Below are positions 14,556-23,218 of a stretch of 62,161 nt of DNA, in pieces; position 1 is the first letter of the stretch; each line of letters opens with the position of its first letter. The notes beneath the pieces were generated by a model. It was not told where the DNA came from. It was given only the letters and a program-made list of their open reading frames with translations, and did no database searches. The translations under genes were made by a program, and so were the position numbers. The stretch covers positions 1 to 62,161 of the forward strand of contig JAHDWC010000004.1 of the NCBI GenBank assembly GCA_023382575.1, given 5' to 3'. Source of the DNA: Anaerolineales bacterium. Lineage in GTDB: Bacteria > Chloroflexota > Anaerolineae > Anaerolineales > Villigracilaceae.

Positions 14556-16036
14556 TTCATGTCCGCGATTTGAGCGTCTCCTACGGGACAAATCCAGTTT
14601 TGCAAAACATCAATGTGCATGTAAATGCAGGCGAATGTCTCGTCGTCACAGGCAGTTCTGGCTGTGGAAAATCCACGCTGGCGCATGTGCTCACGGGACT
14701 CATCCCCCACTCGATCCCCGCTCACGTCACAGGATCCGCTCAAATTGCAGGGATGGATGCGCTTTGCTCCTCTGTGGATACACTCTCGCAAAAAGTTGGC
14801 ATCGTCTTTCAAAATCCGCGTACGCATCTTTTCCATTTACGAGTTGAAGATGAAGTTGCCTTCGGTCCGCGCAACCTTGGCATGGACGAAGCCGAAGCGA
14901 GCGCCCGCGTTGATTGGGCATTGAATGCTGTCGGGTTGACAGAGATGCGAGAGCAAAAGCCAGCCAACCTCTCCGGCGGACAAATTCAAAGGCTTGCCAT
15001 TGCCGCCGCGCTTGCGATGAATCCCAAAGTACTCGTGCTCGATGAACCCACTGCCTCGCTGGATGTGCCCGGCACACAAAATGTCATCGGCACATTGGAG
15101 ACGTTGAAAAAACAATATGGCTTGACCATCGTGCTGATCGAGCATCGTCTTGCCGAAGTGCGTCGACTGGCAGATCACGTCCTTGTGTTGGATGAAGGTC
15201 GCATCGCAGCGCAGGGACAATTTGACGAGGTACTGCGAGATCCTTCCACGCTGAAACGATATGGCTTGCGCCGCCCCACTGCCGAAACACTCACCGACTG
15301 GTCACGCCTGCTTGCGCCCAATGGGCATCATCCCGAAGATCAACAGCCTTTGCTTGATCTGCAAAATCTTACCGCAGGCTATGACGGTCATCCCATCATT
15401 CGAGACATCGACCTGAAAATTTATGCAGGCGAATTTGTCGCACTTGTCGGCGATAATGGCACGGGCAAATCCACGTTGGCGCTGGCGGCGGCTGGTTTGC
15501 TCAAACCCATCGCTGGCAGTGTCATCGTCAATGGCACCTCCCGTCCGCGCCCCGGCTTGGACATTGCCCTGCTCTTTCAAAACCCGGCTGACCAACTCTT
15601 CACTGACTCGGTGGATGAGGAAGTTGCCTTTGGTCCGCGCAACTATCGCAGTTTTGATTCCGAAATTCATGAGCACGCCCTCACCAGCGCCGACCTGCAT
15701 CATTTGCGCGCGCGCCGACCGTTCACGCTCTCCATCGGTCAGCAGCAGCGTACAGCGCTCGCCGCCTGCATTGCGCTTCGCCCTGCGCTCGTCATCCTCG
15801 ATGAACCCACGCTCGGACAGGATTGGCGCCACCTACAGCAGTTGATGGATTGCCTCGTGCGTTTGAACCAGCAAGGGACTGCCATCCTGCTCATCACGCA
15901 CGATTACAAACTCGTCCATCACTATGCCAAACGAGTGATCTTGATGGAAAAAGGCCGCCTCAGTCTTGACGGGAAGATTGCCCCCACTGCGGGAAGCAGA
16001 ATCCACACGGAAGGATTTGTCCATGCCGCATCCTGA
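14552..16036 (+). CDS. Fused double ATPase of an ECF transporter (EcfA-EcfA')
   Basis: A 494-aa protein with two ABC ATPase domains, equivalent to the EcfA1/EcfA2 pair of energy-coupling-factor transporters. Domain 1 (about 1-230) has Walker A GSSGCGKST, signature LSGGQIQR and Walker B VLVLDEPTA. Domain 2 (about 265-485) has GDNGTGKST, a degenerate signature LSIGQQQR and LVILDEPTLG. Both Q-loops sit in FQNPxxxLF, as is typical for Ecf/Cbi ATPases. The ATG at 14552 overlaps the NTPase stop by ATGA; an upstream TTG in frame is less likely. EcfT is encoded at 17694 and an S component at 16630. Confidence 0.92.
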   Translation: MIHVRDLSVSYGTNPVLQNINVHVNAGECLVVTGSSGCGKSTLAHVLTGLIPHSIPAHVTGSAQIAGMDALCSSVDTLSQKVGIVFQNPRTHLFHLRVEDEVAFGPRNLGMDEAEASARVDWALNAVGLTEMREQKPANLSGGQIQRLAIAAALAMNPKVLVLDEPTASLDVPGTQNVIGTLETLKKQYGLTIVLIEHRLAEVRRLADHVLVLDEGRIAAQGQFDEVLRDPSTLKRYGLRRPTAETLTDWSRLLAPNGHHPEDQQPLLDLQNLTAGYDGHPIIRDIDLKIYAGEFVALVGDNGTGKSTLALAAAGLLKPIAGSVIVNGTSRPRPGLDIALLFQNPADQLFTDSVDEEVAFGPRNYRSFDSEIHEHALTSADLHHLRARRPFTLSIGQQQRTALAACIALRPALVILDEPTLGQDWRHLQQLMDCLVRLNQQGTAILLITHDYKLVHHYAKRVILMEKGRLSLDGKIAPTAGSRIHTEGFVHAAS

Positions 16037-16622
16037 TGCCTTGGTCTGGGATGACCGCTATTCCAACGATCTTCGCTGGCGGGAAGTCCGTCCGCCGCGT
16101 AGTTTGTTGACCACGCATCAGAGTCTCCTTCCGCGCAATGGTTTGGCGCTCGATGCCGCCTGCGGAACCACTCCAACCGGCTTGCATCTCGCCCGTCAGG
16201 GATGGCAGGTCATCGCTTTGGATGTGTCCAACACTGCCTTGCGTCTGGCACAGTCTCAGGTCCAGAAAGAAGCGCTGACGGTTTCTTTTGCGCAAATGGA
16301 TCTGGCAAATCCGTGGCTGCCTACGAATCAATTCGATGTCATCCTCAATTTTTATTACTTGTCGCGCCCGCTTCTTTCCACGTATCGACAATCCATGAAA
16401 CGCGGCGGATTATTATTCTTTGAGACATTCGTGCGTGACGAATTCATTCAAAGCACAACAGACGGCAACCCGGAACATTATCTGGAGCCGCATGAATTGA
16501 AAAACGAATTTGAAGATTGGCACATCATTCATTACGAAGAAACGCAGCGGATCTCGCGTGCAACAGAACGCCGCAATAGATCACGGCGTATTGCGCGGCT
16601 GGTAGCTCGCAAACCGGAATAG
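16023..16622 (+). CDS. Class I SAM-dependent methyltransferase
   Basis: A 199-aa protein with a Rossmann-type methyltransferase core: ALDAACGTTPTGLHLA (motif I, SAM binding), VIALDVSNTAL (acidic residue for the ribose), and FDVILNFYYLSRPL (motif IV region). It looks like the TehB/UbiE-like group of small-molecule methyltransferases. The ATG at 16023 lies inside the 3' end of the ABC ATPase gene (14-bp overlap). Its place within an uptake operon suggests modification of the imported compound, but no substrate can be named. Confidence 0.85.
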   Translation: MPHPDALVWDDRYSNDLRWREVRPPRSLLTTHQSLLPRNGLALDAACGTTPTGLHLARQGWQVIALDVSNTALRLAQSQVQKEALTVSFAQMDLANPWLPTNQFDVILNFYYLSRPLLSTYRQSMKRGGLLFFETFVRDEFIQSTTDGNPEHYLEPHELKNEFEDWHIIHYEETQRISRATERRNRSRRIARLVARKPE

Positions 16623-16629
16623 AGGAAAC

Positions 16630-17235
16630 ATGAAATTTACAACCCGTGAACTTGTGACGATGGCGGTCTTTGGCGCGTTGTGGGGATTGGTGGAGATTTC
16701 ACTCGGCGCGGTCTTCCACGCCATCGACCTGCCCATGACCGGCATGACGCTGGCGATTATCGGCGTGATGGTGGCTTGCATCGGACGATTGTTCGTGTCC
16801 AAACGCGGCTCGACTATTTTCATCGGGATCATTGCGATGGTGTTGAAGTTATTCAGCATCGGCAGCGCGGTCATTGGACCAATGGTGGGCATCCTTGCCG
16901 AGGCATTGATTGCCGAGCTGGTCTTGAGCGCATTCATGAAACCGTCCCTGCTTGTGTTCATCGTCGCCAGCGCGGGCGCATCCCTGTGGACGTTGGTACA
17001 GCCATTCGTGACCGGCGTGTTGTTATTTGGACGCAACCTGTTGATGATCTGGCTCGACTTGCTCGATACTGGCACGCGCCTCTTTGGAATCCCCTATCAA
17101 GCCGCAGTGTGGATCGTCATTGTATTGGTCAGCGTACATATACTGGCAGGCGGGATTGGCGGTTGGCTGGCTTGGAAATTAGGTCAGGTTTTGAAAACTC
17201 GATTGGGCGGGGACGTCCCTCACCCAGTCAGATAA
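16630..17235 (+). CDS. ECF transporter S component (substrate unknown)
   Basis: A 201-aa membrane protein with about five to six hydrophobic segments. It begins FTTRELVTMAVFGALWGLVEI, the usual start of S components (basic residues, then the T-R-E-L-V helix with small-residue spacing for docking to EcfT). It carries no signal peptide. Genes for the ATPases and EcfT are in the same operon. It does not look like BioY, ThiT, RibU, CbiM or other S components I recognise by motif. The operon neighbours (molybdopterin-like lipoprotein, FmdE) point toward a molybdenum- or pterin-related substrate, as inference. Confidence 0.8.
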   Translation: MKFTTRELVTMAVFGALWGLVEISLGAVFHAIDLPMTGMTLAIIGVMVACIGRLFVSKRGSTIFIGIIAMVLKLFSIGSAVIGPMVGILAEALIAELVLSAFMKPSLLVFIVASAGASLWTLVQPFVTGVLLFGRNLLMIWLDLLDTGTRLFGIPYQAAVWIVIVLVSVHILAGGIGGWLAWKLGQVLKTRLGGDVPHPVR

Positions 17236-17253
17236 CTTTTAGGAGAACTACAA

Positions 17254-17694
17254 ATGAAACGTTTTTTGCTCGTTACCTTTATTTTGGCGCTGACTCTCAC
17301 AGCATGCGCTTCGCAGTCTCAGGAATCCGCTGGACCCGTCTTGAAAGTTTCAGATGGAAATGTCGAAAAGACTTACACCGTTGATGACCTTAAATCCCTC
17401 GGCGAATCGCAAGCCGACTTCAAAGGTGTGACCTATGTCGGCGTGTCGTTGACCGTTCTGCTCGCGGATGCTGGCATCGATGCGGCTGCGTTGACTGCTA
17501 TCAAGGCGGTTGCATCTGATGGTTTCACTGCCAACTATGAATCCACGCTGTATAGCCGAGAAGATACGCTGGTCGCCTATGCTACTGTGGATGGTCCACT
17601 CAGCGAAGAAGATGGCTTCTTCCGCATGGTGCTGCCAAACGAAGAAGGCAAATTGAATCCGCGTCAATTGGTCGAGATCATCGCGATCCCATAA
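17254..17694 (+). CDS. Lipoprotein with molybdopterin-oxidoreductase-like domain
   Basis: A 146-aa lipoprotein. The signal peptide ends in the lipobox LTAC (C19). The mature part resembles the C-terminal half of sulfite-oxidase-type molybdopterin-binding domains: FKGVTYVGVSLTVLLADAG, then AVASDGFTANY, then a conserved-looking VDGPLSEEDGFFRMVLPNE and a terminal beta strand. It is far shorter than the catalytic enzymes and lacks the Mo-ligating cysteine region. It may therefore be a binding protein rather than an enzyme. ATG follows TAGGAGAAC, and the stop shares its A with the ATG of ecfT (TAATG). A role presenting a ligand to the ECF transporter is inference. Confidence 0.72.
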   Translation: MKRFLLVTFILALTLTACASQSQESAGPVLKVSDGNVEKTYTVDDLKSLGESQADFKGVTYVGVSLTVLLADAGIDAAALTAIKAVASDGFTANYESTLYSREDTLVAYATVDGPLSEEDGFFRMVLPNEEGKLNPRQLVEIIAIP

Positions 17695-18431
17695 TGTTGA
17701 AACACGCCCAACCCATCACCATGTCAGTAAACTCGCCCAGACCGCTCGTAGGGAGTCTGGGACATTTCAGCATCTTTCTGTGGGCATTAGTGATGGTCTT
17801 GATCCCAACCTACACGAAGGGAATTATTCTGGCGCTCTTCACTCTGGGTGTGTTGATCCTGCTCTACCCCGCCGCAGTGAAGCGGCTGGCGCGTCCGCGT
17901 TGGCTGGTGATCTTCGGGGTCTTATTTCTCGTCAATCTTTTCTTCGGCGTTTCAGACCAAGCGCCTGATTTGACCATTCTGGGTTTGTCGTTTTCATCAC
18001 TGAACATTCTCAACAGCATTCAAATGACCCTGCGAGCCGCCGTCATTTTGCTTGCCGCCGATGGTCTCTCCAGTTCGGTCAACATCGTGGAAGTGGCAGG
18101 TCTGCTCGAACGCAGCGGTTTGCGCGGACTAGGTTTTTCCATCGGCGTAGCGACCAATCTATTGCCCGACCTGCGTCAATCTGGCATGAACGCCTGGCAT
18201 AGTCTACGCATGCGCGGCGGGTTTCGCGCTCAATGGTGGCGCGGACTGCAATTGCTGGTCGTCACTGTTTTTTCCAACGCGCTTCGTCATGCCGAACAAA
18301 TTGTCCTCGCCGCGGAAGTCCGCGCCTTTCGCCCCGAACTCAGCCGCAAATCTCCACTGCGCATCGGCACGCTGGATGGCTGGCTGGCGGCGGGATTGAC
18401 CATCCTTGCCGTTGTTTTGACTCTTGGATAG
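17694..18431 (+). CDS. ecfT: ECF transporter transmembrane subunit EcfT
   Basis: A 245-aa integral membrane scaffold of an ECF transporter (CbiQ/EcfT family), with about five membrane helices in the first half. The cytoplasmic coupling helices are visible in LRMRGGFRAQWWRGL and AAEVRAFRPELSR, which carry the family's short A-x-R-x-G/F signatures that dock on the ATPases. Translation is coupled to the preceding lipoprotein by a TAATG overlap. With the double ATPase and the S component it makes a complete transporter. Confidence 0.87.
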   Translation: MLKHAQPITMSVNSPRPLVGSLGHFSIFLWALVMVLIPTYTKGIILALFTLGVLILLYPAAVKRLARPRWLVIFGVLFLVNLFFGVSDQAPDLTILGLSFSSLNILNSIQMTLRAAVILLAADGLSSSVNIVEVAGLLERSGLRGLGFSIGVATNLLPDLRQSGMNAWHSLRMRGGFRAQWWRGLQLLVVTVFSNALRHAEQIVLAAEVRAFRPELSRKSPLRIGTLDGWLAAGLTILAVVLTLG

Positions 18432-18440
18432 GAGCACGAA

Positions 18441-19052
18441 ATGAAAGATATAACTGCCTTGCTGGAAAAATCCGCCCGTGACCATAGCCATTTATGTCCA
18501 CGCCAGATCTTGGGCGTGCGCATCGGACTCAAGGGAATGGAATCTCTGCAACTGGAAGCGAATCAAAACTCGAAGCGCCTGCTCGTCATCACCGAGACGG
18601 ATGGCTGTTTCGCCGATGGACTCTCCGCCGCAACGAACTGCACGGTTGGTCATCGTACGTTGCGCGTGGAAGATTACGGCAAAGCCGCCGCCACCTTTGT
18701 AGACACGCAAACCGGCAAAGCCGTCCGTGTGGCGCCCGCATTGGATATCCGCGAGCAAGCGTGTGCCTTCGTCCCAGATGAAGCGCGGCACTACTTCGCG
18801 CAGATGCAAGCCTATCAAACCATGCCCGATGAAACCATGCTGACCGTGCAGGAAGTCTTACTGAAAACCTCCATCCAACAGATTGTTTCTCGTCCCGGCG
18901 TGCGTGTCAACTGTGACGTGTGCGGCGAGGAGATCATGAATGAGCGCGAGATCCATCAACATGGATTAACGCTTTGTCGCTCTTGTGCCGGTGATGGTTA
19001 TTATCAGTCCTGCATTGAGATCCCCATTCAAACGCAAATCCTTGCTGAGTAA
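18441..19052 (+). CDS. FmdE-family protein with C-terminal zinc ribbon
   Basis: A 203-aa protein of the FmdE family, named from the formylmethanofuran dehydrogenase operon of methanogens and found with molybdenum genes in bacteria. The N-terminal metal-binding signature is DHSHLCPRQILGVRIGL; a second cysteine cluster is in TDGCFADGLSAATNCTVGHR. A C-terminal Cys-rich knuckle (CDVCGEEI...CRSCAGDGYYQSC) is a zinc-ribbon-like end seen in many members. The ATG follows TAGGAGCACGAA. It is the last gene of the operon and is followed by a strong terminator. Its biochemical function is not established in the family. Confidence 0.87.
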   Translation: MKDITALLEKSARDHSHLCPRQILGVRIGLKGMESLQLEANQNSKRLLVITETDGCFADGLSAATNCTVGHRTLRVEDYGKAAATFVDTQTGKAVRVAPALDIREQACAFVPDEARHYFAQMQAYQTMPDETMLTVQEVLLKTSIQQIVSRPGVRVNCDVCGEEIMNEREIHQHGLTLCRSCAGDGYYQSCIEIPIQTQILAE

Positions 19053-19055
19053 ACA

Positions 19056-19084
19056 AAAGGACAGGTCGTGAGACCTGTCCCTTT
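19056..19084. terminator. Bidirectional intrinsic terminator
   Basis: GGACAGGTC (19059-19067), loop GTGA, GACCTGTCC (19072-19080), flanked by AAAA on the left and CTTTCATTATTT on the right. It separates the converging fmdE-like gene (+) and ABC permease gene (-), and offers a T-rich tail in both directions. Confidence 0.85.
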
Positions 19085-19086
19085 CA

Positions 19087-21834
19087 TTATTTCTCCAACA
19101 AACGCGGGTTGAGAATCCGCTCGAGGGCAATGCCCAAGATCGAAAAGGCCAGTCCGGTCAACAACAGGAGGGCGATGGGTTCCAACACCCAAAAGCGTGA
19201 CCCATACAATGCACCATTCGAGAGACCTTGATAAATAATGCGTCCCCAGGTGGGATAGGTGGATTTGATGTTGAACAAACCCAGGGTGGCTTCAAGGAAG
19301 ACAAAGCTTGGAATCAGCGTGACCAATTGCGGAATCAATATCGGCATGATGCGTGGAATAAGATAGCGCATGATGATGCGGGAATTTCCAGCGCCATAGG
19401 CGCGCGCCGCTTCGATATAAGACGCCTCTTTAATCTGCAAGAAAGCGGAGCGGAAAGTCTTCGCGGGAGTGCCAAAGACGTTGAGCAGAATGATGATTCC
19501 AAGAATCACCCACAGATCCAGACCAAGAAGCGCATAAGCCAGCACACTGATGGCCAGAACAGGCAGGATCATATTCGCTTCCGTCAGGCGTTGGATCAAG
19601 CTATCCACCCACCCGCCAAACCAAACACCTGTGGCTGAAATCAACATCGCCAAAATGGTGGTGACGAACGCACCGGTCAACCCGAAGACGAGCGCGAAAG
19701 GCATGCCCCAAATCAGTGGGACGATCAGCTCGCGCCGCAAATAATCCGTCCCGGCGATGCCGTAGACCTGACCAAGCAACACCAATTCGGCGTTCAACTC
19801 GGAATCTGGTTCGAACAACAATCCGCTGAGCTTCAATTGATAAGTGCCTTTGACGACGCGCGGTGTGTCGGCGGCAGGGTCGGCAAAAAGGACGTAGAAC
19901 GACGGCGTCGTATCGATCTGCTCAAAGTTAAACCACTTCTGCCAGTTCGGATTTTTGAAGACAAACGTCTGTGCGTTGATGACATCCTTGAAAATATAGT
20001 TCAGGCTGGAATCCACTGAAGCACTTTTGAGTTCGATCTCGCGTCCATCCGGTGTGATCCAGGTCAGCGAGACAAAGGGACGTTTTTCAAGGAACTCAGA
20101 ATCGAAGTAAAGATACATCTCTTGCGGAAAACCATCGTATGGATAATCAATGAGATAGGTGATATCTGCCTGCGTCCAACCATTTGAGAGAGTCTCTTCA
20201 ACGCGAGTAACAGCCGGATGCGCTTCATCGAATACGGCGACAGAGAGCAACTTTTCCCGTCGGAACACATTAAACCATTCGGGTTGGGCGAGGCGTGGAA
20301 TCCGCGCCTGACCGGTCAAACGCTCGGTGTTCCACTGTGAGCCGATCTGTTGATAGGGATACACCGTCAACGCAACAATGGAGCCGACAACAAGCATAAG
20401 AATGACCGCCAAGCCAAAGATGGCGGAAGGATAACGGCGGACTTCCGTAAAGAAAAATTTCAACCACTTCCCGACCGTTGTAAAGCCCTGACGCACAGCT
20501 CGCATCATTCTGTGACGGATGGGTATTTTCGGGGCAATGATTCGTTCCTTATATTTGAGTCGCTCCGCGATCTGCCTGTTCTCCTTCCAGTGACGGAACG
20601 CCTCACGCCAGTCGGCGACGGAACGCTTCCAGCGTAGTTGAAGCGTATTCTCCGGGTTGAGAATGTGGACTCGCGGATCGATCATCACATAGATAATGTC
20701 AAGCAGGAAGACGACCATGCCCAGCAAATATGCAAAGATGACCACGATGCCGATGGCGATCAATAGCTCGCCCGGATACATCGATTCGCTCCAATAGTTG
20801 GGCAGTCCTTGTTTGATGTACAGCCAGCCAATGCCCGGCCATTGGAATACTACTTCCAAAGCCATGGTCATTTGCCAGAAGCCCACCAGCACCAAAGCAA
20901 AACTGGTGATGACGTATGGCAAGGTCGGACGCAGGATGTAGTTCTTCTGCAGAACGCGGACAGGTAATCCCTTGGCTTTTGCCAGGTCTACATAATCTTC
21001 TTCAGAATGGATGACAAAATAGGTTCGCCAGGTGTACACCAGTTGGAATAATAAACTGATCACAATCGCCAAGACCGGCAAAATCATGTGACGCAAAACA
21101 ACTTCCACATAACCTAGCGGCGTCTCCGGTGGGAGTGTATCAAACATACCGCCAACGGGAAGCCAGCGCAATTCCACAGCGAAGATCGAGATCAGCAAAA
21201 TACCCAGTACCCAACTCGGCACCGAGGAAAGCGGCGATACCAGCGATAGGAGGCGGTCAATGAAACTGCCATAATGTCTGGCAAGATATAACGAAAGCGG
21301 AATCCCGATCAAGAAGACGAGTAGATTTGCAGTCCCAACCAAAAGAAGCGTGTTGGGAAAATATTCCAGCACGATCCCGCGAATATCCATATCCCTTTGC
21401 TGTCCCCACAACGATTTGACAGTCGTCTGAGTGATGCGCCCCCAATCGAAACTAAGCGCCTTAAGCGTCCACAAAAAATGACGTGGCAGATAGGGCAGAT
21501 TCAAACCGGCTTCATCGCGCAATTCTTCGCGCAGGTCTTCGATATCCTCCCCAGAAAGACTCGAGGTAAATGCATTGGCCTCGGCGCGCAAATAACGGTC
21601 AATTTGCAATTCGATATTCGCCTCAACCTGCGGCTCGGCAACCCCAAATCCAAGAACAGCCGGGCGGTTAGCGATAATAACCGTTAGAAAAACGCCCAGG
21701 AAGATCGTTATACCGATCAGAATGGCCTTCGACGCAAGATAGCGAAACGCACTCCATATCACCCTAAGTCGTCCGTGGGCAGGGACAATTGGCTGGATTG
21801 TCTCCGAGTCGAGCGGATTGATGACATCAGTCAT
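19087..21834 (-). CDS. Fused oligopeptide-type ABC permease (DppB-DppC fusion)
   Basis: A 915-aa protein joining two permeases that are normally separate. The N-terminal half (about 35-400) is DppB-like, with an EAA-type loop VDLAKAKGLPVRVLQKN. The C-terminal half (about 470-910) is DppC-like, with EAARAYGAGNSRIIMRYLIPR. Each half has its own set of membrane helices. A roughly 190-residue hydrophilic insert (about 500-690), rich in aromatic and acidic residues, lies after the first helix of the second half and is probably extracytoplasmic. No substrate-binding protein or ATPase gene is adjacent. The ATG at 21834 is followed by a hydrophilic N-terminus. Substrate is unknown. Confidence 0.85.
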   Translation of the reverse strand: MTDVINPLDSETIQPIVPAHGRLRVIWSAFRYLASKAILIGITIFLGVFLTVIIANRPAVLGFGVAEPQVEANIELQIDRYLRAEANAFTSSLSGEDIEDLREELRDEAGLNLPYLPRHFLWTLKALSFDWGRITQTTVKSLWGQQRDMDIRGIVLEYFPNTLLLVGTANLLVFLIGIPLSLYLARHYGSFIDRLLSLVSPLSSVPSWVLGILLISIFAVELRWLPVGGMFDTLPPETPLGYVEVVLRHMILPVLAIVISLLFQLVYTWRTYFVIHSEEDYVDLAKAKGLPVRVLQKNYILRPTLPYVITSFALVLVGFWQMTMALEVVFQWPGIGWLYIKQGLPNYWSESMYPGELLIAIGIVVIFAYLLGMVVFLLDIIYVMIDPRVHILNPENTLQLRWKRSVADWREAFRHWKENRQIAERLKYKERIIAPKIPIRHRMMRAVRQGFTTVGKWLKFFFTEVRRYPSAIFGLAVILMLVVGSIVALTVYPYQQIGSQWNTERLTGQARIPRLAQPEWFNVFRREKLLSVAVFDEAHPAVTRVEETLSNGWTQADITYLIDYPYDGFPQEMYLYFDSEFLEKRPFVSLTWITPDGREIELKSASVDSSLNYIFKDVINAQTFVFKNPNWQKWFNFEQIDTTPSFYVLFADPAADTPRVVKGTYQLKLSGLLFEPDSELNAELVLLGQVYGIAGTDYLRRELIVPLIWGMPFALVFGLTGAFVTTILAMLISATGVWFGGWVDSLIQRLTEANMILPVLAISVLAYALLGLDLWVILGIIILLNVFGTPAKTFRSAFLQIKEASYIEAARAYGAGNSRIIMRYLIPRIMPILIPQLVTLIPSFVFLEATLGLFNIKSTYPTWGRIIYQGLSNGALYGSRFWVLEPIALLLLTGLAFSILGIALERILNPRLLEK

Positions 21835-21923
21835 GGCAGAATAGACTCTTTTTAAGATTATAGCACGCAGGCTTTGGGCGCTTCCGACGACGCCTGAGGT
21901 TTTAATTTTGACCTGAACCTTTT

Positions 21924-22991
21924 TTACGTCTGTTCAAGTGGAGCGAATCCCCCACCCAAGATCTCCTGTGCCGGCGAAACAATGACCACTGCCTTAGGGT
22001 CTTCCTTCGCCACAGCCGATTTTAGATTATGCGCTTCGGTCACGGTCAATGCGCACATCAGAATGGAATGTTCATTGCCTGTGTACATGCCCTTGCCTTG
22101 CATGGCGGTCACACCGCGTTTCAAATCTGTGAGAATACGCTTCGAGACAGCATCAGCTTTATCGGTGATGATGAGCGCCAACAACTGTCTACGACGGCGG
22201 CGCGGAACCAACAGCGCACGCAGACCTGTGTGCTTGCCCTGCTCCGATGGCGCGGCCGGCGCGGACTCATCCCCAAAGCGCGGCAGGATCTCGCCCGTGG
22301 CGCGCGTCATTGTGATGGTAGCGACAGCAACCAAAGCCAGCGCGGCGTAATATCCCACTCCCAAAAGGATCATCACCTCGCCGGGGATTGGTCCCACGAC
22401 GCTGCGGCTGACAAACTCCGTCAAACTCGTGGCAGGTTCAGGGAAGAGCCAAATCTTCGCCACCCACGAAGCGTATAAAATCAGAAAGATCCAAATATAA
22501 TTTCGACGTAGACGTCTGCCAAACGCCTCCCACATCGAGATCGGAAAGCTTGGCGTGAGCAGATTCTCAGCGAGATTCTCCGCCCATTCCGGTGAGGGAT
22601 GGAAAGGCGGCACCAGCATCGCCGCATAAAAATCCGTTTCCATCAAACGCACACGATAACTCCACAACTCATAATAACGATAACGCCGTGCTTCAATAAA
22701 AAGGAACCACATCACCAACAACGTATTCAAAATGATGATGCCATGATGAATTTCCGACTGGCTGAACGCAATCGAAAGCACAGCGCCCGTCGAAACCACC
22801 GCCCAATTCGTGGTCGTATCCAACCGTTGACGCCAGACATTCGCACGTTGGATCTCAGCGCGAAAAAAATGCACCATCGCTGTAACGAACTCGCCGCTCT
22901 TGAGTCTGTATCCGCGATACGTCCAGACCGGCTCTTCAACCGGCTCCTCCTGCTTGGGCTTTGATTTTGCTTTTGTGGATTTAACTGCCAT
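21924..22991 (-). CDS. DUF2270-like membrane protein with DUF2179-like C-terminus
   Basis: A 355-aa protein. After a Lys/Glu/Pro-rich start, residues about 25-190 resemble the DUF2270 family: FFRAEIQRANVWRQRLDTTTNWAV, paired membrane helices, and FIEARRYRYYELWSYRVRLME. Two more helices follow (about 165-230). The C-terminal 95 residues (RRQLLALIITDKADAVSKRIL onward to PAQEILGGGF) look like the DUF2179 / PII-like domain found at the end of YitT-type membrane proteins. No enzymatic residues are evident. A ligand-sensing membrane protein is a guess; function is unknown. Confidence 0.72.
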   Translation of the reverse strand: MAVKSTKAKSKPKQEEPVEEPVWTYRGYRLKSGEFVTAMVHFFRAEIQRANVWRQRLDTTTNWAVVSTGAVLSIAFSQSEIHHGIIILNTLLVMWFLFIEARRYRYYELWSYRVRLMETDFYAAMLVPPFHPSPEWAENLAENLLTPSFPISMWEAFGRRLRRNYIWIFLILYASWVAKIWLFPEPATSLTEFVSRSVVGPIPGEVMILLGVGYYAALALVAVATITMTRATGEILPRFGDESAPAAPSEQGKHTGLRALLVPRRRRRQLLALIITDKADAVSKRILTDLKRGVTAMQGKGMYTGNEHSILMCALTVTEAHNLKSAVAKEDPKAVVIVSPAQEILGGGFAPLEQT

Positions 22992-23172
22992 TTGAACTTT
23001 CTCTCTGAATGGGTTGGACTTGCATCGTTCAAGTTGATTGTATCCGCAAGACGCATCAACCCGGACGATTTACTTTATTTTGCCATGGATTTGACCATCT
23101 CTGACCCGGGCAAAAACTCCCCGTCGTGAATCCGCTCACGCAGCAAATCGATGCGCTGCCCTGAATCACAAA

Positions 23173-23202
23173 CTCACCCTCGAAGTCTGTTTCGAGGGTG
23201 AG
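23173..23202 (-). terminator. Terminator hairpin after the NCS2 permease gene
   Basis: CTCACCCTCGAA (23173-23184) and TTCGAGGGTGAG (23191-23202) form a perfect 12-bp stem with a six-base loop, 17 bp beyond the permease stop on the minus strand. A short T-run (TTTGTG on the minus strand) follows. It is likely the 3' end of the permease transcript. Confidence 0.7.
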
Positions 23203-23218
23203 TCTCTTTCATCTAAAG

